Below, one piece after another: positions 25,917 through 35,350 of a stretch of DNA of 64,000 nt. The stretch is from positions 124,001 through 188,000 of the forward strand of contig NZ_JAHEVJ010000007.1 in NCBI RefSeq assembly GCF_018599245.1, read 5' to 3'. Source of the DNA: Aliiroseovarius lamellibrachiae. Lineage in GTDB: Bacteria > Pseudomonadota > Alphaproteobacteria > Rhodobacterales > Rhodobacteraceae. Made by a program: the position numbers and the translations under genes. The notes beneath the pieces are model-generated. The model saw only the letters and a list, made by a program, of their open reading frames with translations, did no database searches and was not told the DNA's origin. Positions within the stretch are counted from its first letter, which is position 1, and each line of letters opens with the position of its first letter.

Positions 25917-27395
25917 TTAAAGCTTGTAGATATCGCTGAACTTCTGTTCGAGATAGGACAAGAGCGGCTCTACCGATACCGGCTTGCCACAGGCATGTTC
26001 AATGGTCGCAATCGGTTCACGCAAGCCACCAAATTGCTGCAAATTCTGGCCCAACCATTTGGTCGCATAGGTCGCCTTGCCGCGTGCCAGTTCCGCATCC
26101 AGATCCGGCAGATCCGCCCGCAGTGCCTCATTCAAACAGCCCGCATAAATATTGCCCAAGGCATAAGTCGGGAAATATCCGATCAGGCCCACCGACCAAT
26201 GCACATCCTGAAGCACCCCGTTTGAGGCTTTGTCGACCTCATAGCCAAAGTCCGCCGCAAACCGCGCATTCCACGCCTCTTCCAGATCCGCCACATCCAG
26301 CTGGCCGTCAATCAAACGTCGCTCCAGATCAAAGCGCAGCATGACATGCAAATTATACTGCACCTCATCCGCCTCGGTGCGGATATAGCCTTTGTTGATC
26401 CGGTTCACGGTGCCATAAAACGCCTCAGCCGAGGTGGCAGGCGCCTTGCCAAACACCTGCTCCATCTGTTCATACAAATAGCCGGTAAAGGCGCGCGAGC
26501 GGCCAAATTGGTTCTCGTAAATCCGCGATTGGCTTTCATGCACGCCCATCGACACGCCGGCGCCCAACGGGGTCAGCAGATATGTGTCATCAATACCAAG
26601 CTCGTAACAGGCATGGCCCACCTCGTGAATGGTGGAATAGATGCAGTTGAACGGGTCTTCCGCCGCGGTGCGCGTGGTGATGCGCACGTCTTGACCGGAC
26701 CCAGAGCTGAACGGATGCACCGCCTTGTCCAGACGTCCATGCCCAAAATCATAGCCGAATTTCTTGGCCAGCTTGCGCGACAGCTTCATCTGTTTCTTGG
26801 CGGGATAGGTGCCGATGATTTTCTCTGGCTGCCGATCCGCCCCCATGGCCGCGTCGCGCAGTGCCACAAGCCGGGGCCGCAACGCATCAAACAGCTTCTG
26901 GATGTCATTGCCGGTGGTGCCGGGCTCGTAATCTTCCAACAGCGCGTCATAAAGATCGCCACCATTCGCCAACGCCGCCGCCTCTTCGCGTTTCAGAGAA
27001 ACCACCTGCTCCAGCACCGGTTGAAAGGCTTTATAGTCGTTGGCCGCGCGCGCATCCGCCCATTGGCGTTGCGCCTTTGAGGTCACGCGGGCGATTTCTG
27101 TCGCCAGCGCCTCTGGCATACGCGAACGGCGGGTAAAGCTGTGGGTGATGTGACGGATATTGGCCTGCCCGACCGCGTCCAGATCAGCGACATTGATCGC
27201 CGCAAGCCAATCGCCAATGCGCGGATTGGTTTGACGTTGATGCAGCATCTTCTCCATCACCGCCATCTCTTCGGCGCGCTGATCTTCGGCGCCGGGCGGC
27301 ATCATCACCTCTTGATCCCAGCCCAATCGGCCCGCCACTTCGCCCAACGCAGATGTGTCGCGTTGGAAAGCCATCAGTTCATCATATGCAGTCAT
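25917..27395 (-). CDS. M32 family metallocarboxypeptidase
   Basis: 492 residues, the usual length for carboxypeptidase Taq-like (M32) enzymes, which remove C-terminal residues from peptides using a metal. The metal site HEVGH (in IYSTIHEVGHACYE) and the downstream HESQSR segment that supplies the Glu ligand are both present, as are the family's GVSMG and YPTYALGNIYAG motifs. No signal peptide, so cytoplasmic peptide turnover. The heme A synthase gene ends 1 nt upstream, so the two may be co-transcribed. Confidence 0.93.
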   Translation of the reverse strand: MTAYDELMAFQRDTSALGEVAGRLGWDQEVMMPPGAEDQRAEEMAVMEKMLHQRQTNPRIGDWLAAINVADLDAVGQANIRHITHSFTRRSRMPEALATEIARVTSKAQRQWADARAANDYKAFQPVLEQVVSLKREEAAALANGGDLYDALLEDYEPGTTGNDIQKLFDALRPRLVALRDAAMGADRQPEKIIGTYPAKKQMKLSRKLAKKFGYDFGHGRLDKAVHPFSSGSGQDVRITTRTAAEDPFNCIYSTIHEVGHACYELGIDDTYLLTPLGAGVSMGVHESQSRIYENQFGRSRAFTGYLYEQMEQVFGKAPATSAEAFYGTVNRINKGYIRTEADEVQYNLHVMLRFDLERRLIDGQLDVADLEEAWNARFAADFGYEVDKASNGVLQDVHWSVGLIGYFPTYALGNIYAGCLNEALRADLPDLDAELARGKATYATKWLGQNLQQFGGLREPIATIEHACGKPVSVEPLLSYLEQKFSDIYKL

Positions 27396-27396
27396 A

Positions 27397-28539
27397 TCAA
27401 CCTCTTACGGATTGCTCGGTGGGGTATCCCGCCAAAAAGCGTGCGTTCAGAATAAGGACAAAAGCCAGAATGGCGCCCACTTGGTGGGTGATTGCCACAT
27501 GTAAGGGGGATGCTTGCAACACGGTTGTGATGCCCAGCACCGCTTGCGCCAGGATCATCACCACAGCAAGCGAAAATCCCATACGTGTGGTGGCATTGGG
27601 CGAGCGGCGCGACACGCGCCACACGACCAGCGCAAACACCACCACCGTATAGCCCAGCATCCGGTGCATAAACTGCACCAACCCGGCGTTTTCAAAGAAA
27701 TTGCGCCAGATCGGCGTCAATTCAAAGGCCTCTGGCGGGAAGAACTGATCCGCCATCCACGGCCAGTCCACAAAGCTGCGCCCCGCATCAATGCCCGCCA
27801 CAAGCGCGCCCAGCAGGATTTGCAAAAACGCCAGATGCAAAAGCCCGGTGCCCATGCCAAACAGCTTGCCCTCGCGTGCGCGCCGTGCGGCCATCAGACC
27901 CGCCGCGTCGCGCCCAAGTGTCAGCATATACCAGGTGATCAGCCCAAGAATGATAAACGCCAAGCCCAGATGCGTGGCCAGTCGGTAAGAGGCCACATCG
28001 GTCATTTCGCCGGTCAGGCCAGACGAGACCATCCACCAGCCAATGGCCCCCTGAAGTCCGCCCAATGCGCCAAGTCCAACCAAGCGCGGCACCCAGCCCG
28101 TCGGAATGCTTTTTGTTGCCAGAAGCAGCAGAAAGCCAACCGCCCAGACAAGCCCAATAAAGCGCCCCAACTGACGATGACCCCATTCCCACCAGTAAAT
28201 GCCCTTAAAGGCGGCAAGATCCATCCCTTTGTTTTGCAGCTGGAATTCCGGGATTTGTTGGTATTTCTCAAACTCCAGCACCCAATCCGCGTCATTTAAC
28301 GGCGGCATCGCGCCGGTGAAAGGCGCCCATTCGGTGATCGACAGACCAGAATCCGTCAACCGCGTCAGCCCGCCAACAATAACCATCGCCGCAACCAACC
28401 CAAAAAGCATCATCAACCAGACCCGCACCAAGGTACGGTTGCCGCCCCCGGCCCCGCCACGCTCGATCCCGCCGGTCTGGGCAATGGGTTTGGTGGTTTC
28501 ACCGTTTACGTCCTCAAAAATGCTACGAGGCTTAGACAT
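27397..28539 (-). CDS. ctaA: CtaA/COX15-type heme A synthase
   Basis: Oxidises the C8 methyl group of heme O to make heme A for aa3-type cytochrome oxidase. 380 residues with eight membrane segments. The family histidines are visible in WEWGHRQLGR, ATHLGLAF, MHRMLGYT and THQVGAIL, and the GGLTRLTDSGLSITEW motif after the first helix is diagnostic. It is the long COX15-like form usual in alphaproteobacteria. It diverges from gyrA; the 13-bp repeats at 28548-28600 lie just upstream of its start. Confidence 0.94.
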   Translation of the reverse strand: MSKPRSIFEDVNGETTKPIAQTGGIERGGAGGGNRTLVRVWLMMLFGLVAAMVIVGGLTRLTDSGLSITEWAPFTGAMPPLNDADWVLEFEKYQQIPEFQLQNKGMDLAAFKGIYWWEWGHRQLGRFIGLVWAVGFLLLLATKSIPTGWVPRLVGLGALGGLQGAIGWWMVSSGLTGEMTDVASYRLATHLGLAFIILGLITWYMLTLGRDAAGLMAARRAREGKLFGMGTGLLHLAFLQILLGALVAGIDAGRSFVDWPWMADQFFPPEAFELTPIWRNFFENAGLVQFMHRMLGYTVVVFALVVWRVSRRSPNATTRMGFSLAVVMILAQAVLGITTVLQASPLHVAITHQVGAILAFVLILNARFLAGYPTEQSVRG

Positions 28540-28547
28540 TTGGCTCT

Positions 28548-28600
28548 CCGTATGAATTGGCCGTATGAATTGGCCACATTAATCGGCCGCATCAATTTGG
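28548..28600. repeat. 13-bp tandem repeat upstream of ctaA, four degenerate copies
   Basis: CCGTATGAATTGG twice (28548-28560 and 28561-28573), then CCACATTAATCGG (28574-28586) and CCGCATCAATTTGG (28587-28600). Each unit has an AT core flanked by GG/CC. It begins 8 nt upstream of the ctaA start codon, within its leader or promoter. Confidence 0.8.
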
Positions 28601-28823
28601 CCGCGATATTCCTTGATGAGCGCGCGAAAGCCAAGGCGAAAAAGGTCGAAAACGGCGTCCTCTCTCCGTCATATGTTAGCGAATAAGAAAACCGGCGCGA
28701 AAACGGCAAAAACCCGCGTTTATTCGTGCCAGATCAGCCCCTTTCGGTTGCCCCTGCACCCCCCCCAATGATATAGAGGTTCAATCAAGATATTGTGTGA
28801 AACGCACCAAAACGGCGGACAAC

Positions 28824-31616
28824 GTGAGCGACACTCCAGAAACTCCCGAAAACACAGGCGAAACACCGCCTGAACGCCCCGTATACGACGGGCCAAACAT
28901 CACCATCGAAGATGAGATGAAAACCTCTTACCTCGATTATGCGATGTCGGTCATTGTCAGCCGGGCGATCCCAGATCTGCGTGATGGATTGAAGCCGGTT
29001 CACCGGCGCATTCTCTATGCCATGTATGAAACCAACAACGGGCACGACAAACCGTATCGCAAGTCGGCCCGTCCTGTGGGTGACACAATGGGGAAATACC
29101 ACCCCCACGGGGACAGCGCGATTTATGACGCCTTGGTGCGGATGGCCCAGCCTTTTGCAATGTCCCTGCCGCTTTTGGATGGTCAGGGGAACTTTGGTTC
29201 GATGGACGGGGACAACCCGGCGGCGATGCGCTATACCGAAGTTCGGATGGACAAACCGTCCGCCTCGCTTTTGGCGGACATCGAAAAAGACACCGTTGAT
29301 TTTCAAGACAACTACGACGGCAAGGACCTGGAACCCACTGTTTTACCTGCACGTTTTCCAAACATGCTGGTCAATGGTGCGGGCGGTATTGCGGTCGGGA
29401 TGGCCACCAATATTCCGCCGCACAATCTGGGCGAAGTGATTGACGCCACCCTTGCGCTCATTGAAGATCCGGACCTGACCTCCGAAGGTTTGATGCAATA
29501 TGTGCCCGGCCCGGATTTCCCAACCGGTGGGATCATGCTGGGGCGAACTGGTGCCAAAAAAGCCTATCTCGAGGGGCGCGGTTCCGTGGTGATCCGCGCA
29601 AAAACCCGCGTTGAAGAGATTAGGAAAGACCGCTATGCCATTGTTTTGGATGAAATTCCCTATCAGGTGAACAAAGCCACGCTGGTGGAACGTATTGCCG
29701 AAGGCGTGCGCGACAAAAAGCTTGAGGGCATTTCGTCTGTGCAGGATGAAAGTGACCGGATTGGCGTGCGGGTTGTGGTCGAGTTGAAACGCGACGCCAC
29801 CGCCGAAGTGGTGCTGAACCAACTGTTCCGTCACACACAGATGCAAACCTCGTTTGGCTGTAATATGTTGGCGCTGAATGGCGGCCGTCCTGAGCAACTG
29901 ACGCTTCGTGATTTTCTCAGCCATTTCGTGACCTTCCGCGAAGAAGTTGTCACCCGACGGACCGCATTTGAACTGCGCAAAGCCCGCGAACGCAGCCACA
30001 TTTTGTGTGGTCTCGCGGTGGCGGTATCGAATGTGGATGAGGTGGTTGCGACCATCCGCGCCTCTGCTGATCCGGCCGACGCGCGCGCCAAGCTGATGGA
30101 ACGTCGCTGGCCTGCCCATGACATTGCGGAATACATCCAGCTGATCGACGATCCGACCCATAAGCTGAACGATGACAACACCTATAACCTGTCTGAGACA
30201 CAGGCCCGCGCGATCCTGGAATTGCGACTGCAACGCCTGACCGCGATGGGTGTGAAAGAGGTGACGGATGAGCTTCAAGAATTGGCCGGTAAGATCCGGG
30301 ATTTCTTGGATATTCTGCGGTCTCGTGAACGTATTATGTCGATCATTTCGGACGAGCTGAATGAGGTCAAAGAGGCCTTTGCCGTGCCGCGCCGCACAGA
30401 GATTGTCGACTGGTCCGGTGACATGGACGACGAAGACCTGATTGAACGCGAAGACATGGTCGTGACCGTCACCGAAACCGGCTATATCAAACGCACCCCG
30501 CTGGCTGATTTCCGCGCGCAAAAGCGTGGCGGCAAGGGTTTGTCGGGCATGTCGACCAAAGACGAAGATGTGGTGACACAGCTGTTTGTGGCCAACACCC
30601 ACACGCAGCTGCTCTTTTTCACCACCGAAGGCATGGTGTATAAGCTGAAAACCTGGCGTCTGCCCCAAGGTGGCCGGACCGCCAAAGGCAAAGCCATTGT
30701 GAACATTCTGCCGATCCCACCGGGTGTGTCGATTGCCGCCATTATGCCGGTCGATCGTGACGACAGCGAATGGGATGATTTGCAGGTGATCTTTGCGACC
30801 TCTAAGGGATCCGTGCGCCGTAACCGTCTGTCAGACTTCACAAATGTCATGCGCAACGGCAAGATTGCGATGAAGTTTGAAGGTGACGATGAAGGCACCC
30901 GCCTGATCAACGCGCGGATTTGTGACGAGAATGACGATGTCATGCTGGTCACCTCGTCGGGTCGCGCGATCCGTTTCTCGGTCACGGATGTGCGTGTGTT
31001 CAACTCGCGCGCGTCAACCGGGGTTCGCGGCATTAAGCTGGTCAATGACGGCGACGAAGTTGTGTCCATGTCGGTAATCCGCCACTTTGACGCCACTTCG
31101 GACGAGCGTATTGCGTACCTGAAAATGCGCCGTGCGTTGGCCGGTGCGGATGCGGCTGGTGATGACGAGGACGGCGAAGAAGACGTTGTCGGCGCCATCA
31201 CCCAAGAGCGGTTTGAAGAGATGCAGGCGGCCGAAGATCTGCTTTTGACCATCACCGGAAGCGGCATTGGTAAAATCTCCTCGAGCCATGATTACCCTGT
31301 GCGGGGTCGTGGTGGTCAAGGGGTTGGCGCGATGCGCGGCGGTGATATTGTGGCTTCCTTCCCGGTTGAAATGACCGATCAGGTGATGCTCGCGACCTCT
31401 AAGGGCCAGTCGATCCGCTGTCCTGTGAATGGCATCAGCTTCCGGTCACGCTCGGCTGGGGGTGTGAAAGTGTTCAACACTGGCAAAGGCGAAAGCGTTG
31501 TGTCCGTGGCCCGCGTTGTGGAAAGCGACGAAGAGACCACTGATGTTGATGGCGAAAACACTGGTGGCGAGAATACTGGTGGCGAGAATACTGCGGCAAC
31601 AGGCGGTTCCGAGTGA
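28824..31616 (+). CDS. gyrA: GyrA, DNA gyrase subunit A
   Basis: Breaks and rejoins DNA for negative supercoiling. 930 residues: breakage-reunion domain with [23 protein letters not shown], catalytic Tyr in AMRYTEVRM, the quinolone-region [14 protein letters not shown] with unmutated Ser and a Tyr/Asp-type second position, then the six-bladed C-terminal domain with the GyrA box QKRGGKG. The C-terminus ends in a low-complexity tail made by a 15-nt tandem repeat (31551-31595) encoding GGENT units. The start is a GTG; 28824 (SDTPETPE) is preferred, 28797 is possible. It overlaps the next gene by 4 nt. Confidence 0.97.
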   Translation: MSDTPETPENTGETPPERPVYDGPNITIEDEMKTSYLDYAMSVIVSRAIPDLRDGLKPVHRRILYAMYETNNGHDKPYRKSARPVGDTMGKYHPHGDSAIYDALVRMAQPFAMSLPLLDGQGNFGSMDGDNPAAMRYTEVRMDKPSASLLADIEKDTVDFQDNYDGKDLEPTVLPARFPNMLVNGAGGIAVGMATNIPPHNLGEVIDATLALIEDPDLTSEGLMQYVPGPDFPTGGIMLGRTGAKKAYLEGRGSVVIRAKTRVEEIRKDRYAIVLDEIPYQVNKATLVERIAEGVRDKKLEGISSVQDESDRIGVRVVVELKRDATAEVVLNQLFRHTQMQTSFGCNMLALNGGRPEQLTLRDFLSHFVTFREEVVTRRTAFELRKARERSHILCGLAVAVSNVDEVVATIRASADPADARAKLMERRWPAHDIAEYIQLIDDPTHKLNDDNTYNLSETQARAILELRLQRLTAMGVKEVTDELQELAGKIRDFLDILRSRERIMSIISDELNEVKEAFAVPRRTEIVDWSGDMDDEDLIEREDMVVTVTETGYIKRTPLADFRAQKRGGKGLSGMSTKDEDVVTQLFVANTHTQLLFFTTEGMVYKLKTWRLPQGGRTAKGKAIVNILPIPPGVSIAAIMPVDRDDSEWDDLQVIFATSKGSVRRNRLSDFTNVMRNGKIAMKFEGDDEGTRLINARICDENDDVMLVTSSGRAIRFSVTDVRVFNSRASTGVRGIKLVNDGDEVVSMSVIRHFDATSDERIAYLKMRRALAGADAAGDDEDGEEDVVGAITQERFEEMQAAEDLLLTITGSGIGKISSSHDYPVRGRGGQGVGAMRGGDIVASFPVEMTDQVMLATSKGQSIRCPVNGISFRSRSAGGVKVFNTGKGESVVSVARVVESDEETTDVDGENTGGENTGGENTAATGGSE
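31551..31595 (+). repeat. 15-bp tandem repeat encoding the gyrA C-terminal tail
   Basis: Three units at exact 15-nt spacing (31551, 31566, 31581), each close to GGCGAGAATACTGGT, encode Gly-Glu-Asn-Thr-Gly. Such in-frame repeats can expand or shrink without breaking the gene. Confidence 0.9.
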
Positions 31617-31996
31617 ACCGCCTCGCGCTGATTGCCTATCTCACCGATGACTATGATCGGGCGATAAATTGGTTTCGGGAAGCTCTGAGGTTTGAGCTTC
31701 TCGAAGACACCGATATGGGAAATGGCAAACGCTGGGTGCGCATGGCGCCGCATAAATCCGCCGAGACCGCGTTTCTAATCGCCCAAGCCAAGGGTGATCA
31801 GGCGGATGTGATTGGCAAGCAGGCGGGCGGGCGCGTCGGGCACTTTTTACAGACCGATGATTTCGCCGAAATGCACGCGCATATGTTGGCCTTTGGTGTG
31901 CGTTTTCGTGAAGATCCGCGGAATGAGCCGTACGGCACAGTTGCGGTTTTTGAAGACCTTCATGGCAACCCCTGGGATCTGATCGAATTTGGGTGA
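31613..31996 (+). CDS. VOC (glyoxalase/dioxygenase-fold) family protein
   Basis: 127 residues, one VOC domain: the N-terminal strand [22 protein letters not shown], a middle strand, and the C-terminal [13 protein letters not shown], where the Glu/His pattern is typical of the metal site. Substrate unknown. The GTG start lies inside the gyrA stop region (4-nt overlap), so it is translationally coupled to gyrA. Confidence 0.85.
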   Translation: MNRLALIAYLTDDYDRAINWFREALRFELLEDTDMGNGKRWVRMAPHKSAETAFLIAQAKGDQADVIGKQAGGRVGHFLQTDDFAEMHAHMLAFGVRFREDPRNEPYGTVAVFEDLHGNPWDLIEFG

Positions 31997-32003
31997 GTCC
32001 ACC

Positions 32004-32120
32004 CCTTTAAAGACTTTAAAGTTTCGACTTAGCACCCTTTAAAGAGTTTACAGTTTTGCCAATTGGACCTTTAAACAGTTTAAAGTTTGCGGTTTCAAAT
32101 CTTTAAACTGTTTAAAGTTT
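32004..32120. repeat. Four 17-bp palindromes at exact 32-bp spacing
   Basis: A 21-nt core recurs at 32004, 32036, 32068 and 32100. Inside it is a 17-bp inverted repeat, for example CTTTAAACAGTTTAAAG (32069-32085) and CTTTAAACTGTTTAAAG (32101-32117), both perfect. Copy 1, CTTTAAAGACTTTAAAG (32005-32021), is also perfect although two bases differ symmetrically; copy 2 (32037-32053) has two mismatches. The 11-nt spacers between cores are unrelated to one another. The array lies between the VOC gene and trmFO, ending 64 nt before the trmFO start. The arrangement looks like an operator array rather than a simple slippage repeat. Confidence 0.85.
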
Positions 32121-32184
32121 TGGAAGCAGGCAGATTGTCCCACTCGGGCTTTTCTTTTCTCTGATTTTGACCTATTTCACCCAG

Positions 32185-33531
32185 ATGACTGATAAGATTT
32201 TGCATATTGTCGGCGGCGGAATGGCCGGCTCCGAGGCGGCTTGGCAAGCGGCTAAAATGGGTGTGGATGTGGTGCTGCATGAGATGCGGCCCAAGGTGGA
32301 AACCTTTGCCCACCGCACCGGGGATTTTGCGGAAATGGTCTGCTCTAATTCCTTCCGTTCTGATGATGATGAACAGAATGCGGTTGGCCTTTTGCATTGG
32401 GAAATGCGCGCTGCCGACGGGTTGATTATGACCACGGCAGACCGGCATAAACTGCCTGCGGGTGGGGCTTTGGCGGTAGATCGTGATCCCTTTGCGGCGG
32501 ACGTGACCGCACAGTTGATGGCGCTGCCGAATGTGTCGGTTGAATATGGCGAAATCACAGAATTACCCAATGAAAGCAATTGGATATTCGCAACTGGCCC
32601 CCTGACCAGCCCTGCCCTTGGTGAGGCCATTCAGGCGGAAACCGGCGCTGATGCGCTGGCGTTTTTCGACGCCATTGCGCCAATTGTTTACGCCGACAGC
32701 ATTGATATGGATGTGGTCTGGGCGCAGTCGCGATATGACAAGGGCGAGACCGAGGAAGAGCGGAAAGCTTACCTCAACTGCCCGATGACCAGGGATCAAT
32801 ACGAAGGCTTCATTGACGCGCTTTTGACAGCCGACAAAACCGAGTTTCACGAGGGGGAAACCGCTGGGTACTTCGATGGTTGTTTGCCGATTGAAGTGAT
32901 GGCTGAACGCGGTCGCGAAACGCTCCGATTTGGCCCGATGAAGCCGGTTGGGCTGACCAATGCCCATAAACCGGATGAAAAACCCTATGCGGTGGTCCAG
33001 CTGCGTCGCGACAATGCACTTGGCACATTGTTCAACATTGTTGGCTTTCAGACCAAGATGAAGTACGGCGCGCAAGCCGCTGTATTTAAATCAATTCCCG
33101 GTTTAGAAAATGCGAATTTTGCCCGCTTGGGCGGCATTCACCGCAACACATTTATGAACTCTCCGACCCTTTTGGATCACCAATTGCGCCTGAAATCCCG
33201 CCCCAATTTGCGCTTTGCCGGGCAAGTGACCGGCGTGGAAGGCTATGTGGAAAGTGCCGCGATGGGGTTGATCGCGGGGCGTATGGCCGCCGCTGAAATT
33301 CTGGGGCGAGAGCTTCCCGTGGTGCCGCAAGACACCGCGATGGGCGCGCTGATCCACCACATCACGGGTGGTGCTGAGGCGAAAACCTTTCAGCCGATGA
33401 ACGTAAATTTTGGCCTGTTTCAACCTGTTGATGGGTTAAAAGGCGGACGCCGTGGCCGCAAAGATCGCTATAAAGCTTATACAGATCGGGCCAAAGCGGA
33501 CTGGACGGCATGGCTCGCTCATTTTGACTAA
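32185..33531 (+). CDS. trmFO: TrmFO, folate/FAD-dependent tRNA m5U54 methyltransferase
   Basis: Makes 5-methyluridine at position 54 of tRNA using methylenetetrahydrofolate and FADH2. 448 residues with the FAD-binding [14 protein letters not shown] near the N-terminus and the conserved CSNSFRSD and [20 protein letters not shown] segments. The [12 protein letters not shown] and GGIHRNTF motifs follow. The start at 32185 ([12 protein letters not shown]) is preferred over an ATG at 32167. It follows the palindrome array and precedes gluQRS by 14 nt, so the two form a tRNA-modification operon. Confidence 0.96.
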   Translation: MTDKILHIVGGGMAGSEAAWQAAKMGVDVVLHEMRPKVETFAHRTGDFAEMVCSNSFRSDDDEQNAVGLLHWEMRAADGLIMTTADRHKLPAGGALAVDRDPFAADVTAQLMALPNVSVEYGEITELPNESNWIFATGPLTSPALGEAIQAETGADALAFFDAIAPIVYADSIDMDVVWAQSRYDKGETEEERKAYLNCPMTRDQYEGFIDALLTADKTEFHEGETAGYFDGCLPIEVMAERGRETLRFGPMKPVGLTNAHKPDEKPYAVVQLRRDNALGTLFNIVGFQTKMKYGAQAAVFKSIPGLENANFARLGGIHRNTFMNSPTLLDHQLRLKSRPNLRFAGQVTGVEGYVESAAMGLIAGRMAAAEILGRELPVVPQDTAMGALIHHITGGAEAKTFQPMNVNFGLFQPVDGLKGGRRGRKDRYKAYTDRAKADWTAWLAHFD

Positions 33532-33545
33532 AGGAGTGGGTGTAA

Positions 33546-34412
33546 ATGTCTGATTTTATTACGCGATTTGCACCCAGCCCTACAGGTCCCCTGCACCTTG
33601 GTCACGCCTATTCCGCGCTGTTGGCGCATGATATGGCGCGTGCTTCGGGGGGGAAATTCCTGTTGCGGATCGAAGACATCGACAACACTCGTTCGCGCCC
33701 CAAGTGGGAAGAGCAGATCTATGATGATCTGACCTGGCTTGGCATCACCTGGGACAGTGAACCGATGCGCCAGTCTGATCGTCTCTCAGCGTACAAACCC
33801 GCCCTACACGCGTTGTGGGACCGGCAGCTTTTGTTTCCATGTGACTGCACCAGACGCGATATTCAAACCGCGATGAGTGCCCCACAAGAAGGCGTAAGCC
33901 CCGCATATGGGCCCGATGGCTTGATTTATCCCGGCACCTGCCGTGCAATTGCCCCGCGAACCGGACGCATTCCAGAGCAGAAAACCCTTCGCCTAGATCT
34001 ACGAGAGGCGTTGTCGGAAACTGAGAAAACCTCCTTTGAATTTCAGGAAATCGGACCTGAATTTTCGGAACAAACACAAAGTGTTACCTGCCTTGAGCTT
34101 TTATCCACCGTCGGTGACGTCATCTTGTCCCGGAAAGATTTTTTGGGGTCCTACCACCTTTCGGTTGTGCTTGATGATGCGGCCCAAGGGATCACCCATG
34201 TGATCAGGGGGCATGATCTGTTTGAAGCGACCAAAATCCATGTGGTGCTGCAGACCCTACTTGGCCTGCCGACACCGACCTATTACCACCACCGTCTGAT
34301 CCGGGATGAGCATGGCAAGCGCCTTGCCAAACGTGACGACGCGCGTGCCATTGCCAAATATCGCGCGGAGGGTTCTACCCCTGCGGACATTCGAAAAATG
34401 GTTGGATTGTAA
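33546..34412 (+). CDS. gluQ: GluQRS, glutamyl-queuosine tRNA(Asp) synthetase
   Basis: Attaches glutamate to queuosine-34 of tRNA-Asp. 288 residues: a truncated glutamyl-tRNA synthetase with FAPSPTGPLHLGHAYSAL (HIGH-like motif), a zinc knuckle starting CDCTRRD and ending GTCR, and the KMSKS-like GKRLAKRDDARA. The anticodon-binding domain of full synthetases is absent, as expected. Follows trmFO by 14 nt. Confidence 0.93.
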   Translation: MSDFITRFAPSPTGPLHLGHAYSALLAHDMARASGGKFLLRIEDIDNTRSRPKWEEQIYDDLTWLGITWDSEPMRQSDRLSAYKPALHALWDRQLLFPCDCTRRDIQTAMSAPQEGVSPAYGPDGLIYPGTCRAIAPRTGRIPEQKTLRLDLREALSETEKTSFEFQEIGPEFSEQTQSVTCLELLSTVGDVILSRKDFLGSYHLSVVLDDAAQGITHVIRGHDLFEATKIHVVLQTLLGLPTPTYYHHRLIRDEHGKRLAKRDDARAIAKYRAEGSTPADIRKMVGL

Positions 34413-34416
34413 TGAG

Positions 34417-34776
34417 TTAGACTTCTGGGCTCATCAGTTCAACTTCGGCGCCATCTCGTACAGCGGTGTAAAAGCACGACCGACGATTGGTGTGACATGC
34501 AGGGCCGGTTTGGGTCACCCGAACCAACAGACAGTCGCGGTCACAATCAAAACGGAAATCCACCAGTTCCTGTACATTGCCCGAGCTTTCGCCCTTGACC
34601 CAAAAGTTCTGGCGCGAGCGCGACCAATAGGTGACCTTGCCTGTCTGCAATGTGCGCGTGACGGCCTCGGCATTCATCCAAGCCATCATTAAAACCTCAC
34701 CAGAGGCATCATCCTGTGCAATCGCCGGGATCAGGCCACGATCATCAAATTTCAGGCGGTCTACGTCAAATTGCAT
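34417..34776 (-). CDS. hisI: HisI, phosphoribosyl-AMP cyclohydrolase
   Basis: Third step of histidine synthesis (ring opening of phosphoribosyl-AMP). 119 residues with the zinc/Mg ligands in [11 protein letters not shown] and [13 protein letters not shown], plus [10 protein letters not shown] and [19 protein letters not shown], the family core. Monofunctional: the HisE domain fused in E. coli is missing here. The start at 34776 has a reasonable ribosome binding site; the frame extends 9 codons upstream. Convergent with gluQRS (4 nt apart) and divergent from the NifU-like gene. Confidence 0.95.
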   Translation of the reverse strand: MQFDVDRLKFDDRGLIPAIAQDDASGEVLMMAWMNAEAVTRTLQTGKVTYWSRSRQNFWVKGESSGNVQELVDFRFDCDRDCLLVRVTQTGPACHTNRRSCFYTAVRDGAEVELMSPEV

Positions 34777-34859
34777 CTGGCATCCTTTCCATTTCCCTGA
34801 CACAGACTTATTTAGGGATTTGAAGCCCCAAGCGCCACCCAGGAAAAGGCAGAGAAGAC

Positions 34860-35300
34860 ATGAGCGATAGCGACCTGATCAAACTGTATTCCAAGAAAAT
34901 CCTAGGTCTGGCCTCGCAGATCCCACATCTTCAGCCGCTCAGCGCGCCGGACGGTGAAGCAAAAGTGCGCGCGCCGTTGTGCGGTTCTACGGTGTCTGCC
35001 AGCGTGGTCTTGGATGACGGAAAAATTTCCCAATATTCTCAAAACGTTAAGGCCTGTGCGCTTGGTCAGGCATCTGCTGCAATTTTGGGGAAGTCTGTCA
35101 TTGGATTGACTCGCGCTGACCTACAATCCGGGCGCGATCAACTTTCTGCAATGTTAAAATCGACCGGTCCCACGCCCAGTGCGCCTTTCGAGGCGTATGA
35201 GATACTGTCGCCCGCGCGAGAGTATAAGAACCGCCATGCCTCTATTTTATTGGCGTTTGATGCGGCTTTGGCGGCGATTGATGCGGTGGATGCCGCTTAA
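34860..35300 (+). CDS. NifU/IscU-like Fe-S scaffold protein
   Basis: 146 residues related to the IscU/NifU N-terminal domain, with APLCGSTV carrying one cysteine and [10 protein letters not shown] a second. The third canonical scaffold cysteine is replaced: the region reads [11 protein letters not shown]. The family pattern is therefore two cysteines plus an Arg-His, seen in an alphaproteobacterial subfamily annotated as Fe-S scaffold. Whether it binds clusters is unproven. It is separate from the isc-suf operon and sits beside hisI. Confidence 0.8.
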   Translation: MSDSDLIKLYSKKILGLASQIPHLQPLSAPDGEAKVRAPLCGSTVSASVVLDDGKISQYSQNVKACALGQASAAILGKSVIGLTRADLQSGRDQLSAMLKSTGPTPSAPFEAYEILSPAREYKNRHASILLAFDAALAAIDAVDAA

Positions 35301-35350
35301 CCGATTTTAAATTTCAACGCGGTACTACTCCTTATCCTAGGAGACGTATC

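Noticed and set aside
28506-28709. 67-codon minus frame upstream of ctaA
   Set aside because: It overlaps the ctaA start and runs through the 13-bp repeats; no ribosome binding site and no protein-like character.
32004-32120. Array read as CtrA sites
   Set aside because: The cores contain TTAA-N5-TTAA; CtrA needs N7, so the half-site spacing is wrong.
32004-32131. Array read as a CRISPR
   Set aside because: Repeats of 21 nt with 11-nt spacers are far too short and there are no cas genes; palindromes at fixed phase fit a binding-site array instead.
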